Of a DNA stretch of 64,000 nucleotides, positions 1 to 8,687 are shown in pieces. This DNA is from an uncultured Croceitalea sp. GTDB taxonomy: Bacteria > Bacteroidota > Bacteroidia > Flavobacteriales > Flavobacteriaceae. The notes below the pieces were generated by a model. It saw only the letters and a program-made list of their open reading frames with translations, was not told where the DNA came from and ran no database searches. The stretch covers positions 806,001 through 870,000 of the forward strand of contig CANLXH010000001.1 of NCBI GenBank assembly GCA_947495075.1, written 5' to 3'. Position 1 is the stretch's first letter; each line of letters starts with the position of its first letter. The position numbers were made by a program, and so were the translations under genes.

Positions 1-1
1 T

Positions 2-1171
2 TTTATTCTTTCAGATGGTGATTATCGCGAACATTTACTTCCGTTTACTTACACAAGACCAGTAGCGGATATTAGAATAGGTATTTTAACTATTCGTGAT
101 AAGTGGGAACGCTTTCTGGAGTGCAAAACGAGCTCTTTAACTAAGGACTATTTATCTAAAAAGTATCCTTTAAAGATTGAAGAGAAGAATATAGTTATTC
201 ATGCTTCGTATATACCAACCTTAGCTTTTGTGAAGGCAGTTAAAGCATTAAACTTTGGAGAGGCCTTAATTTGGAATGAAGAGGTTATTGCGTATTCCAC
301 TAAAAAACCAAAGGCTGCTGTTAACTTAAAAGATTTTAAGACCGTTCTTTTTACAGAAGAGCTCATCACCGTAAAGAATACTTGGGATATTTTTTCTAAA
401 AATCAAGAAGCACTGCAAGTGGACTATGATTTTATAACTAAAGGGAGAAAGAGCGCTCCAATATCTAATACCAATCGGGTAATTGCTCCCGAAAATATTT
501 TTTTAGAAGAAGGAGCGGAAGTGGAATACAGCATTTTAAATGCTACGGAAGGTCCTATTTATTTGGGAAAGAATTCTTTGGTGATGGAAGGTAATATGAT
601 TCGTGGTGCTTTGGCTTTATGTGAAAAAGCCGTAGTTAAAATGGGCGCTAAAATTTATGGTGCAACTACTATTGGACCGCATGGAAAAGTATGCGGTGAA
701 ATTAACAACTCTGTTATTTTTGGCTATTCTAGTAAGGGGCATGATGGCTATTTAGGCAACGCAGTATTAGGGGAGTGGTGTAATATCGGTGCAGATTCCA
801 ACAATTCTAACCTAAAAAATAATTATGAAAAAGTACGGCTTTGGAACTATGCTACCAAAAGCTTTGATCGGACAGGATTACAATTTTGTGGCCTTATGAT
901 GGGTGACCATAGTAAAACGGCCATTAATACTATGTTTAATACAGGAACTGTAATTGGTGTAAACGTAAATGTCTATACACCAGGTTTTCCTAGAAACTTT
1001 ATCCCAAGTTTTAGTTGGGGAGGTGCTTCTGGTTTTAGCACGTATTTACCTAGAAAAGCTTTTGAAGCTGCAAAAGTAATGATGGCTCGTAGGGGCGTGG
1101 AATTTGATGAAACCGAAGCTGAAATATTAAACCATGTTTTTGAGGAATCTAAACAGTGGCGTAAGTACTAG
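2..1171 (+). CDS. GlmU-like sugar nucleotidyltransferase / left-handed beta-helix protein (5' end cut)
   Basis: The reading frame is open from base 2, so the gene starts just left of the window. A GTG at 230 is internal and not the start. The first visible residues (FILSDG, then LLPFTYTRPVADIRIG) match the N-terminal nucleotide-binding segment of the Bacteroidota GlmU-like family, so probably only a few residues are missing. About residues 160-310 of the visible part show hexapeptide-repeat character (for example a TTIGPHGKVCGEI stretch), typical of a left-handed beta-helix. The family is related to nucleotidyl- and acetyltransferases of sugar nucleotides. The exact substrate is not known from sequence. 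Confidence 0.85.
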   Translation, partial: FILSDGDYREHLLPFTYTRPVADIRIGILTIRDKWERFLECKTSSLTKDYLSKKYPLKIEEKNIVIHASYIPTLAFVKAVKALNFGEALIWNEEVIAYSTKKPKAAVNLKDFKTVLFTEELITVKNTWDIFSKNQEALQVDYDFITKGRKSAPISNTNRVIAPENIFLEEGAEVEYSILNATEGPIYLGKNSLVMEGNMIRGALALCEKAVVKMGAKIYGATTIGPHGKVCGEINNSVIFGYSSKGHDGYLGNAVLGEWCNIGADSNNSNLKNNYEKVRLWNYATKSFDRTGLQFCGLMMGDHSKTAINTMFNTGTVIGVNVNVYTPGFPRNFIPSFSWGGASGFSTYLPRKAFEAAKVMMARRGVEFDETEAEILNHVFEESKQWRKY

Positions 1172-1264
1172 ATTATTAAGTTTTGTTATCGGTCTTTGCA
1201 AATAAACGTAAATCTCTCTATTAAGCACTTATTAGCTATTACTTATGCACCGTGTTGGCGGTAG

Positions 1265-2164
1265 TTATATTTTTGGTCTTAAGTTTTCTACAATTTGCAT
1301 ACTCACCCAAAAAATATCCACATTTTCATAATTTTCTGAACCCATATTCCTATTGAAGAAAAGATACTTTCCATCAGGCGTTACACTGGCTGAGGCTTCC
1401 CAAGCTTTAGTATTTATTTTACCTCCTAAATTAATAGGGTCGCTCCATAAGCCATTTTGTTTGCGAAAGCTAATATAAATGTCTGAATCACCGTATCCTC
1501 CTTCTCTTTTGCTATCAAAAATTAAGTAGGATTCATCTGGTGCAATGAATGGGTGAAAGCTTTTCCCAGTGTTAATCTGTCTATTGAGTAATTTTGGTTC
1601 CTCATATTTCCCATCTACAATTCTTGAATAACGAATATCACCTGTAAAATCCCGTTTAAACTCATCAAAAAAATAGGTGCCTTTAGAAGAAACTGTAAGA
1701 CGCATGGTCGGTAGGCTGTCAAAAGGAGCTTCAAGTTCTTTTATTTCAGACCATTCTCCATTATTGGTGCGTTCCCTGTATTTTCTGCTCAAATACATAG
1801 TTTTTCCATCGGGAGAGATAAAAGGTGTTCCCATCCTTGGCGATACTACAGATTTTTTCCATTGATTATTGCTATTTTCAATAACTACCAATTCCATTTT
1901 ATAATCCTCACCTTTTTCCTCAACTTTTCTAAGGAAATAATACTCTTTTAGATTAGGTGTGAAGCCACCGCAATTTTCCCAGCCATCCGTTGTAACGAGT
2001 CCAGGAGCGAAAGGTTCAGGAACTAAACCTGGTGGTTTTTGACCAACATACAGCCTTTCTTCGGTTGAAGAGTTATTCTCTTTATTATTGGATTTCTCCG
2101 TTTTACAAGCATTTACAAATATTAGAAATACAAGTATTGAGAATTTAATTATGTGATTTTTCAT
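1265..2164 (-). CDS. PD40/TolB-like beta-propeller lipoprotein
   Basis: A 299-residue exported protein. Residues 1-20 form a lipoprotein signal ending in VNAC, with Cys20 as the likely lipidated residue, so it is probably anchored in the outer or inner membrane facing the periplasm. Three PD40/WD40-like blades are visible: SPDGKTMYLSRK near residue 117, a block with the DSDIYIS core near 225, and TPDGKYLFFN near 262. Such propellers usually bind proteins or ligands and no enzyme motif is seen. The gene stands alone, with short recurring border motifs on both sides, in a region that looks accessory. The specific role is unknown. Confidence 0.8.
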   Translation of the reverse strand: MKNHIIKFSILVFLIFVNACKTEKSNNKENNSSTEERLYVGQKPPGLVPEPFAPGLVTTDGWENCGGFTPNLKEYYFLRKVEEKGEDYKMELVVIENSNNQWKKSVVSPRMGTPFISPDGKTMYLSRKYRERTNNGEWSEIKELEAPFDSLPTMRLTVSSKGTYFFDEFKRDFTGDIRYSRIVDGKYEEPKLLNRQINTGKSFHPFIAPDESYLIFDSKREGGYGDSDIYISFRKQNGLWSDPINLGGKINTKAWEASASVTPDGKYLFFNRNMGSENYENVDIFWVSMQIVENLRPKI

Positions 2165-2756
2165 TGTTCAGTTTAATTACCGCTAACGCCACGCTATGTG
2201 AAGCCCTACTAATTTTAAGGAAATATAGCAAAATACTATTAACAATGATATGTGAAATTAACATTCGTTTTATCACATGGCATTGTTTGTCAAGGAGTCC
2301 ACGCTAGCGGATGTTCCCTTGTTGTATTTTCCGGTATTGGGGATGAAATTTGCTGACCCCGTGCCAATGGCTATCGGGATAGTAAATATGTCCCTTATCC
2401 TACAAATTTTACAATCTGACAGATTGAGGTGGTGATATCGACTTGCATTTGACTGTATTGTCTGCAAAGCAGTGCAGTTAACAGTACGCTGCAGGCGACC
2501 GAGTGGAGCAACCAGTGAATTCCTGTAATATACAAAGCCATGAATAATTTGGTTTCATCGGTCTTGTGTATGGAACGTAACATATAAAAAGACACTGATT
2601 TTTCAGATTAAACACAAGCCGAATGTTTAAATTTTTTTGTTTATCATTCTTAGTGAATATAGCTAAATCTAAAAATTTGGAGGACTCTAAAAACACCCAC
2701 GGACCTTTTGGAAATCCTGTAATAATTACGTTTTAAGCGCGTTGTTAGCAACTGTC
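2165..2756. other. Gene-poor spacer with no supported gene
   Basis: 592 bases between two minus-strand genes. The open frames here are short, overlap one another in different minus frames and lack a family signature. The base composition from about 2270 to 2530 is less AT-rich than the flanks, so this may be a decayed gene or an old insertion, but I cannot identify it. Border motifs of the GCTAAC type lie at about 2180-2193 and on the minus strand at about 2736-2750. No terminator or consensus promoter was found. Confidence 0.5.
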
Positions 2757-3542
2757 TTATTCATTCTGTTTTTCAATTATTTCGAAATATTCCATCACTT
2801 TTTTCTCCGTTTCGTTCCGTAATTTTACATTTTCATCGAAAAGGGATTTCCTCAAATCTCGATACAATTTAACAGAATTCCGTAGACTTTGTAAGAGAGA
2901 TTTCCTTTCATATTTTGGAATTGTCTTTTTTAAATCTGCAAGGTCATTTATATTAAGTTCAACTTCAACTTTTCTTACCGCACGAGGAAGATTACCGTTT
3001 TTTATATGTAATAGTGGACCAAATACTACCATTCTTAGAAAGCCAAAAAAATCAAATGCTTCAAAATATTCACCTCTCCCAATTTTCAGCAAAGTGTAGT
3101 GTACCCAAGTCCAAAATCTGTCTTCTATCCATTGATAGTCTGGCAAAGGAAACTTTTCTTTTGATTGTTGAAATATCGTTTTGATTTCTCCATTTCGGTC
3201 GAACAGGATATGAGGGGTTTCAACCCGGTAGTCCAATTCGGCGAGTGTCAAAAATTTAATGTCAACATGAAGAAGGGGTTTATCGTAAAGGCAAATCAAA
3301 ACTCTTGGTTCTCCTACGTGTTCTCCTGTAAATCCTGATAAGAAATTTCCAAATCTATGGGCAAATCCCAACATTTTATTTTTATTAGCTGAAACTTTTG
3401 TTTTGGTAATGAGAATTAAATCTAGGTCGGAATATTGGTCTATTTCATTAGTTAGCCAAGAACCTCCGACTGCTAATCCAATTACTTCTTCGTCCTTTTC
3501 TAAAATTTCTTTTGCTTTAATCGCAAATTCTTGTTGTATCAC
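2757..3542 (-). CDS. Nucleotidyltransferase-domain protein (aminoglycoside adenylyltransferase-like)
   Basis: A 261-residue protein with the polymerase-beta nucleotidyltransferase signature near its N-terminus: GGS at residues 26-28 followed by D39 and D41 (SDLDLILI), the metal-binding pair. The C-terminal half is helical, as in kanamycin-type and AadK-like adenylyltransferases. It could modify a small molecule or a macromolecule, and resistance is possible but not shown. The start used is a GTG; a TAG stop lies nine sense codons upstream in frame and there is no in-frame ATG between them. The gene is isolated, with GCTAAC-like motifs at its borders, consistent with an acquired cassette-like gene. 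Confidence 0.75.
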   Translation of the reverse strand: MIQQEFAIKAKEILEKDEEVIGLAVGGSWLTNEIDQYSDLDLILITKTKVSANKNKMLGFAHRFGNFLSGFTGEHVGEPRVLICLYDKPLLHVDIKFLTLAELDYRVETPHILFDRNGEIKTIFQQSKEKFPLPDYQWIEDRFWTWVHYTLLKIGRGEYFEAFDFFGFLRMVVFGPLLHIKNGNLPRAVRKVEVELNINDLADLKKTIPKYERKSLLQSLRNSVKLYRDLRKSLFDENVKLRNETEKKVMEYFEIIEKQNE

Positions 3543-3701
3543 GATTACTTGTTTTGGGTTATTGCTAATAATAAGCTAAATGTTGTTTTAACTCTGTTTT
3601 AGCAACTGATAACGAAGTTAGATGAAAAAACGGTAAATTTCAAGAAGTACTTTGGTTCTTAAACACATGATTTACTAACATTTACACATCAATCAATTTG
3701 C

Positions 3702-3709
3702 TATCTTTG
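3702..3709 (+). promoter_or_regulatory. Flavobacterial -7 promoter element of mtaB
   Basis: TATCTTTG matches the Bacteroidota TAnnTTTG -7 element and lies 25 bases before the mtaB ATG, leaving a very short leader. A clean TTTG -33 element is not visible at the expected distance. Confidence 0.55.
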
Positions 3710-3734
3710 CCATCCTAAAAATAATAAGGCTTAG

Positions 3735-5066
3735 ATGAACAAAAAAGTCGCTTTCTACACTTTAGGTTGCAAACTTAATTTCTCCGAAACTTCTACCATT
3801 GCCAGAAGTTTTGATAGTGAGGGTTTTGACCGTGTAGATTTTTCTGAAAATGCAGATATCTATGTGATAAATACTTGTTCGGTAACCGAGAATGCAGATA
3901 AGCGCTTTAAAACTATTGTAAAACAGGCACAAAAGACAAACCCGGATGCTTTTGTAGCTGCAGTAGGCTGTTATGCGCAACTTAAGCCAGAACAATTGGC
4001 GGCGGTGGACGGTGTGGATTTGGTTTTGGGAGCAACAGAAAAATTTAAAATCACAGATTACTTAAATGACCTTTCTAAAAACGATAAAGGAGAAGTACAC
4101 TCTTGTGAAATAGAAGATGCGGATTTCTATGTAGGTAGCTATGCTATTGGGGATAGAACCCGTGCATTTTTAAAAGTACAAGATGGTTGTGATTATAAAT
4201 GTACTTATTGTACAATTCCATTAGCCCGTGGAACATCTCGCAGTGACGCTTTAGAGAATGTGTTAAAAAATGCCGCTGAAATAGCCTCAAAAGGCATAAA
4301 AGAGATTGTACTAACCGGGGTTAACATTGGCGATTATGGTAAAGGTGAGTTTGGTAACAAAAAACACGAACATACCTTTCTAGACTTAGTAAAAGCTTTG
4401 GGTAAAGTTGAAGGTATCCATAGATTACGAATCTCATCCATAGAACCAAATCTTTTAAAGAACGCGACTATAGATTTTGTTGCGCAAAGCAATGCGTTTG
4501 TACCACATTTTCATATTCCATTACAGAGCGGGAGCGATGCCATTTTAAAACTAATGCGTAGACGTTACCTATCTAATTTATATGTGGACAGGGTAAAACG
4601 CATTAAAGAAGTAATGCCGCATGCTTGCATTGGTGTGGATGTAATTGTTGGTTTTCCTGGAGAAACCGATAAGCATTTTCTAGAAACCTATAACTTTTTA
4701 AACGAACTAGATATTTCATATTTACATGTGTTTACCTATTCGGAAAGAGATAATACAGTTGCGGCAGAAATGGATAACGTAGTTCCCAAAAATATTAGAA
4801 GTAAACGAAGCAAAATGCTTCGCGGCTTATCTGCCAAAAAAAGGCGGGTATTTTACGAAAGTCAGTTAGGAACTATAAAAACCGTTCTTTTTGAAGGTGA
4901 GAATAAGTCTGGCTATATTCATGGATTTACAGAAAACTATGTGAAAGTAAAGGCTCCTTGGAATCCAGAACTAATAAATACTTTACACAAAGTAGAACTC
5001 ACTGAAATTGATGAGGATGGTTTAGTACGATTTGAGTTTGTAGGACTCGCTGTGGAATCATCATAA
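3735..5066 (+). CDS. mtaB: tRNA (N6-L-threonylcarbamoyladenosine(37)-C2)-methylthiotransferase MtaB
   Basis: A 443-residue radical-SAM methylthiotransferase that converts t6A37 to ms2t6A37 in tRNAs reading ANN codons, in the cytoplasm. The N-terminal UPF0004 domain has the three cluster cysteines C12, C48 and C79. The radical-SAM cluster motif CxxxCxxC is at C152, C156 and C159. The length and the opening KVAFYTLGCKLN fit MtaB rather than MiaB or RimO. A TRAM-like C-terminal part follows. The gene is monocistronic, with its own -7 element just upstream. Confidence 0.93.
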   Translation: MNKKVAFYTLGCKLNFSETSTIARSFDSEGFDRVDFSENADIYVINTCSVTENADKRFKTIVKQAQKTNPDAFVAAVGCYAQLKPEQLAAVDGVDLVLGATEKFKITDYLNDLSKNDKGEVHSCEIEDADFYVGSYAIGDRTRAFLKVQDGCDYKCTYCTIPLARGTSRSDALENVLKNAAEIASKGIKEIVLTGVNIGDYGKGEFGNKKHEHTFLDLVKALGKVEGIHRLRISSIEPNLLKNATIDFVAQSNAFVPHFHIPLQSGSDAILKLMRRRYLSNLYVDRVKRIKEVMPHACIGVDVIVGFPGETDKHFLETYNFLNELDISYLHVFTYSERDNTVAAEMDNVVPKNIRSKRSKMLRGLSAKKRRVFYESQLGTIKTVLFEGENKSGYIHGFTENYVKVKAPWNPELINTLHKVELTEIDEDGLVRFEFVGLAVESS

Positions 5067-5071
5067 AGCAT

Positions 5072-5098
5072 AAAAAAACCTCTTGTTTAGAGAGGTTT
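5072..5098 (-). terminator. Rho-independent terminator of the small acetyltransferase gene, probably bidirectional
   Basis: Stem AAACCTCT (5076-5083) pairs with AGAGGTTT (5091-5098) around a 7-base loop. Read on the minus strand it is followed by seven T. It sits between the convergent stops of mtaB and the acetyltransferase gene. Confidence 0.75.
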
Positions 5099-5107
5099 AG
5101 TGTTTTG

Positions 5108-5392
5108 TTAGATTCGAATCCCTACGGGAAGCATCTCTTTGTATTGCCTATTTTTTCTTAGGAAACCAGCAATGTGAGGGCTTGTTGGTACCACACGTAA
5201 ATTTTGTTCTTGGATATGGTTGAGCACACCCTTGATAAATGTTTCTTTAAAGCCTTCTTGAGTAATTTCTTCTGGTATAACTAGTTTTGTTAGAAATACT
5301 TTTCGCTCTTGCGAAGAATATTCGATTTTTGCTAGATGTCCATCAACCTTTACTTCAAATTGGCGTAAGAAACTATTGTCATTAATTTCCAT
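5108..5392 (-). CDS. Small GNAT-fold N-acetyltransferase (YjdJ/Acetyltransf_CG type)
   Basis: A 94-residue protein of the short GNAT-like group, which keeps only the core acetyl-CoA-binding part. The layout fits: a beta strand pair with Ala-x-Ile-Glu-Tyr near residue 20, then a helix (KETFIKGVLNHIQEQNLRV) and a final HIAGFLRKNRQYKEML segment near residues 74-90, which corresponds to the usual C-terminal motif of this family. The substrate is unknown. The gene is transcribed alone. Its probable promoter lies about 130 bases upstream, beyond a terminator-like hairpin (see 5431-5530). Confidence 0.8.
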   Translation of the reverse strand: MEINDNSFLRQFEVKVDGHLAKIEYSSQERKVFLTKLVIPEEITQEGFKETFIKGVLNHIQEQNLRVVPTSPHIAGFLRKNRQYKEMLPVGIRI

Positions 5393-5430
5393 AATAGTGA
5401 TACAATTTTAGTTTAATATTGGTGCTAGAT

Positions 5431-5516
5431 AAAAAAATTGCGAATTCTCAATAATCGTAATTTTTTAGAATTTTTTTCACAAAAAGTCTGCGTGATTGAT
5501 GGGGTAAAATGCAAAC
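5431..5516 (-). ncRNA. Candidate small RNA or attenuated leader upstream of the acetyltransferase gene
   Basis: On the minus strand a consensus -7 element TACTTTTG (complement of 5523-5530) is followed about 65 bases later by a hairpin (5435-5443 with 5455-5463, nine pairs with one mismatch) and a run of seven T. The predicted transcript is about 85 nt and ends before the acetyltransferase start at 5392. It may be a free-standing small RNA or a terminator inside the leader. No known RNA family was recognised. Confidence 0.3.
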
Positions 5517-5522
5517 GGATGA

Positions 5523-5530
5523 CAAAAGTA
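5523..5530 (-). promoter_or_regulatory. -7 promoter element (minus strand)
   Basis: The complement reads TACTTTTG, an exact TAnnTTTG match. The nearest upstream TTTG on that strand is 24 bases away, somewhat far. It would drive the candidate RNA at 5431-5516 and/or the acetyltransferase gene. Confidence 0.45.
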
Positions 5531-5576
5531 CTTAAAATTTGACTAAATTCCTAGCAAAATCGACCATCTGTACAAT

Positions 5577-6239
5577 ATGAGCGATAGTTTGATACCTGTT
5601 TATTTGATGCCTGGTATGGCTGCAAATCCTTCAATTTTTGATGGAATTGGTTTGCCAAAAGACCAGTTTATTACTTTTAAATTAGACTGGCATATACCAG
5701 AAAAGGGGATAAGTTTACAAGAGTATGCGCAACAAATGTGTAATAGAATCACACATAAAAACCCAGTACTTTTGGGAGTCTCTTTTGGTGGACTTTTGGT
5801 TCAAGAAATGACTAAACTTATGCAAACAAAAAAAGTAATTGCGGTATCATGCGTTAAATCGCATAATGAACTTCCAAAAAAAATGCTTTTTGCTAAGTAT
5901 ACTAAAGCTCATAAATTGTTACCTACTGGCTTAGTAACCAATGTTGAGTTACTAGCTAAATATGCGTTTGGTGAAACGGTAAAAAAACGTTTACATTTAT
6001 ATGAGCAATATCTTTCAGTTCGTGATAAATATTATATAGATTGGTCCATAGATCAAATTGTGAATTGGAAACAAGACACACCACCAGAAAATCTAATTCA
6101 TATTCATGGAGAGAAAGATGTGGTTTTCCCAATTTCAAACATAAAAGACTGTGTAAAAGTTAAAAATGGTACGCACACGATGATAATTCATAGAGCGAAA
6201 TGGTTTAATGAGCATCTACCTACACTAATTTTAAAATAA
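5577..6239 (+). CDS. Alpha/beta-fold hydrolase
   Basis: A 220-residue cytoplasmic protein. It opens with an oxyanion-type MPGMAAN segment at residues 11-17, has the nucleophile elbow GVSFGG with Ser69, and carries a late acid region (HGEKDVVFP) and catalytic-histidine candidates in the final NGTHTMIIH segment. That is the complete alpha/beta hydrolase order. The substrate cannot be deduced. It lies 47 bases before the lytic transglycosylase gene on the same strand and may be co-transcribed with it. Confidence 0.8.
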   Translation: MSDSLIPVYLMPGMAANPSIFDGIGLPKDQFITFKLDWHIPEKGISLQEYAQQMCNRITHKNPVLLGVSFGGLLVQEMTKLMQTKKVIAVSCVKSHNELPKKMLFAKYTKAHKLLPTGLVTNVELLAKYAFGETVKKRLHLYEQYLSVRDKYYIDWSIDQIVNWKQDTPPENLIHIHGEKDVVFPISNIKDCVKVKNGTHTMIIHRAKWFNEHLPTLILK

Positions 6240-6286
6240 AACAGTTCTATTTTCGTACTATATTGCAATTTATTTAAATACTACAG

Positions 6287-7246
6287 ATGAAACACCTTAA
6301 AAATATACTCGCAGGAATTGGATTCTTATTTGTTGTTGGCAGCCTTATTTATGCGGTTCAAGACAAATCGACTAAAGATTCTGATAATACCAGTACAGCC
6401 ATAGAAGATCAAAGTAAAACTAACGTTGGTGATGGTTATCAAATAAGTGCTATCGAAATTCCTGAGGATTTAAATTTTGCTGGAGAAGCAGTTCCTTTAA
6501 AGGACCCAGAAATTTTAGAGCGTGTGGACCGTGAATTTTTAGTAAATACTTACTGGCAGTCTAATGCTTTATTGTTAATGAAACGAGCAAATAAATATTT
6601 TCCAATAATAGAACCTATTCTCGCAAAGAATGGTATTCCTGATGATTTTAAGTATTTAGCAGTTGCTGAAAGTGGATTAACTAATGTAGTATCACCTGCT
6701 GGTGCGACAGGTTTTTGGCAAATTATGAAAGTTACCGGGAGAGAGTATGGTCTAGAGGTGAATTCTAATGTTGATGAACGATATCATATAGAGAAATCTA
6801 CCCAAGTTGCTTGTGATTACTTGAACAAATGGAAAAAACGTTTTGGAAATTGGACGTTAACAGCAGCAGCATACAATGCTGGTCCCGCTGGAATACAGAA
6901 ATATATGAATGTCCAGAAAGTAAATGATTATTATGATTTACTATTAGGTCAAGAAACAGGGCGCTACGTATTTAGAATCATGGCGATAAAAGAAATTATT
7001 TCTAACCCAGACAAATATGGATTCTCAGTAGAGAAAGAAGATTTCTATGACGCTGTTCCAACCTTTACCGTAGAAGTGAATAAACCCATAGCAGATTGGG
7101 CAGACTTTGCTGCTCTCTACGAGATTAATTATAAAATATTGAAACGCCATAACCCTTGGTTGCGAGAACCACACTTAAACAACGCTTCTAAAAAGAAGTA
7201 TGTTATTGAAATTCCAAATAAAGGTTATTACAGAGAGAGCAAGTAA
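6287..7246 (+). CDS. Membrane-anchored lytic murein transglycosylase (MltD/SLT type)
   Basis: A 319-residue protein with one N-terminal hydrophobic segment (residues 7-24) that anchors or exports it to the periplasm. The SLT catalytic domain has the family's AVAESGL motif with catalytic Glu128, then ATGFWQIM and, later, AAAYNAGPAGIQKYM. It cleaves peptidoglycan glycan strands to 1,6-anhydro-muropeptides. The C-terminal 50 residues resemble a single degenerate LysM-type peptidoglycan-binding module. A TATTTTCG element 32 bases upstream may be its -7 box (one mismatch). Confidence 0.88.
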   Translation: MKHLKNILAGIGFLFVVGSLIYAVQDKSTKDSDNTSTAIEDQSKTNVGDGYQISAIEIPEDLNFAGEAVPLKDPEILERVDREFLVNTYWQSNALLLMKRANKYFPIIEPILAKNGIPDDFKYLAVAESGLTNVVSPAGATGFWQIMKVTGREYGLEVNSNVDERYHIEKSTQVACDYLNKWKKRFGNWTLTAAAYNAGPAGIQKYMNVQKVNDYYDLLLGQETGRYVFRIMAIKEIISNPDKYGFSVEKEDFYDAVPTFTVEVNKPIADWADFAALYEINYKILKRHNPWLREPHLNNASKKKYVIEIPNKGYYRESK

Positions 7247-7249
7247 GAA

Positions 7250-7765
7250 TTATATTTTTTTCATCTGTTGTTGCATCATTTTTATCTGATCCGTCAACAT
7301 ATTGTTCTTGTCTAATTTTTTAGCCTCTTGTAGTAGCTGCGTTGCTTCTCTTTTTCTACGTTTCTGCATAGAAATACCTGCAAGACTTAATTTAGCCATA
7401 GCAACATCATAATCCATGGTAAGTCCAAGTTTTAGTGCTTTTTTAAAGTACTTTTCTGCTGTAGTCAGGTTTTTTTGGGAAAAAATAATACCATGTAAAT
7501 AATTATAATATCCTTGTTGTTTTGTAGTCAACGCACCCTCTGGATTTTTAATCTTAGTGAGCCATTTTTCAGTGCCTTCCATATCTTGCTTTCGCATTCT
7601 AAGAAATGCCAATAAAATAATTTCGTTTCTAAAATAAAGGAAAATAAAAATTAGTGATAGCAATATTAGAAAGATACCATTGCCAATGTAACCTTCTATA
7701 AATTGATATACAGCGTAACCAATTATTAAAGCTGCTATGACAAGTTTTAGATTTTTATTAAACAT
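7250..7765 (-). CDS. Two-helix membrane protein with TPR-like region
   Basis: A 171-residue protein with two adjacent transmembrane segments (about residues 8-24 and 30-55). A cytoplasmic helical part follows with tetratricopeptide-like pattern: YYNYLHGIIFSQKNLTTAEKYFKKALKLG and a second repeat ending in ATQLLQEAKKLD. This suggests a scaffold role at the membrane. I recognise it only as a conserved flavobacterial hypothetical protein. It starts 3 bases after the stop of the upstream secreted DUF6263-like gene, so the two form an operon. Confidence 0.75.
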   Translation of the reverse strand: MFNKNLKLVIAALIIGYAVYQFIEGYIGNGIFLILLSLIFIFLYFRNEIILLAFLRMRKQDMEGTEKWLTKIKNPEGALTTKQQGYYNYLHGIIFSQKNLTTAEKYFKKALKLGLTMDYDVAMAKLSLAGISMQKRRKREATQLLQEAKKLDKNNMLTDQIKMMQQQMKKI

Positions 7766-7768
7766 AAG

Positions 7769-8659
7769 TTAGTTTTCTAGTAGTTCGTAAGTTATTGTTG
7801 ATTTAATAGTTGTTGGTATTTCAACATTGCCCATTTGGCTCATTCTTGTGCTCCCTTCCGCAAGGCTCGAAATCATTATTTTTTGGATAAACCCTGTTAA
7901 GCTGTTAGCTTGGATAGCACTTTCTTGAGAACCACTTAAAGACATAATAGTACCAGACTCGTCTGTATTCATTACTATTGCTGCTTTACCAGTAATAGAA
8001 GTTGTGTTATTTTCTGTTTTTTCTAAAGTAAAGGTATTATTTGCAATGAGTTTACCATTATAAGTATTTTCCCAAGTACCGCCAATGGCAACATCAGAAT
8101 CAGGATAAAAGAATGTCATTTGTTCAAAACTTTTGGCCAGACCATTAGAACTAAATTCTTTTTCAAGTGATTTACGCATTAAATTAGTGGTAAATTCATC
8201 TTCAATACCTGCTGCAGAAATCATTTTTGTAATTAATTCATCACCGCCTTCTACAGATACAACAGAACCATTCGTATTCATACGCATAGCGAGTTCATGA
8301 CCAATAAGAGAATGAAACATTTCTGACATAATATCTCCCTTCTTTAATACGGTAGCCTTAACATCCATTAAAACTCCTTGTATGCTCGAATCTGATTTTA
8401 GTGCAAAGTCTTGAAAAGTAAGTATTAAATCAAACCCATTCTCATCGACACCAACTACTTTAAAATCATATAGACCAGTCAAGTCATTTGTCATTTCATG
8501 ATTTGTTCCTTCTAGTTTTTGGGTTATAAGTTGATTTGCCTGCTGCTTTACTTTAAAAACAGCCCCTTCTTCCAAATTATACTTAAGTGTATTTTGAGCC
8601 TGCAATGTAAGTGCAATCAAAAAGAAAGTAAAGGCAGTAGTTATTTTATTATTTTTCAT
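7769..8659 (-). CDS. Exported DUF6263-like protein
   Basis: A 296-residue protein with a Sec signal peptide (residues 1-21, ending in LQAQ). The mature part is beta-rich, with alternating hydrophobic strands (VKQQANQLITQKLEG, TWENTYNGKLIANNTF and others), and resembles the Bacteroidota DUF6263 family of periplasmic or outer-membrane proteins. No catalytic motif is seen. It shares an operon with the downstream two-helix TPR protein. An exact -7 element (TAGTTTTG) lies about 30 bases before the ATG and is divergent to the rpmH promoter. Confidence 0.72.
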   Translation of the reverse strand: MKNNKITTAFTFFLIALTLQAQNTLKYNLEEGAVFKVKQQANQLITQKLEGTNHEMTNDLTGLYDFKVVGVDENGFDLILTFQDFALKSDSSIQGVLMDVKATVLKKGDIMSEMFHSLIGHELAMRMNTNGSVVSVEGGDELITKMISAAGIEDEFTTNLMRKSLEKEFSSNGLAKSFEQMTFFYPDSDVAIGGTWENTYNGKLIANNTFTLEKTENNTTSITGKAAIVMNTDESGTIMSLSGSQESAIQANSLTGFIQKIMISSLAEGSTRMSQMGNVEIPTTIKSTITYELLEN

Positions 8660-8687
8660 TTAATTTATTTAACTCTTTCTTGGATGA

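Noticed and set aside
230-232. GTG as start of the first gene
   Set aside because: The same frame is open to the window edge and encodes the family's conserved N-terminal motif, so the GTG is internal.
2273-2696. Three overlapping minus-strand frames of 64-72 codons
   Set aside because: They overlap in different frames, lack any recognisable family and sit in degenerate spacer DNA.
2757-3542. Type II toxin-antitoxin nucleotidyltransferase (MNT/HEPN)
   Set aside because: The protein is much longer than MNT antitoxins and has no HEPN partner gene beside it.
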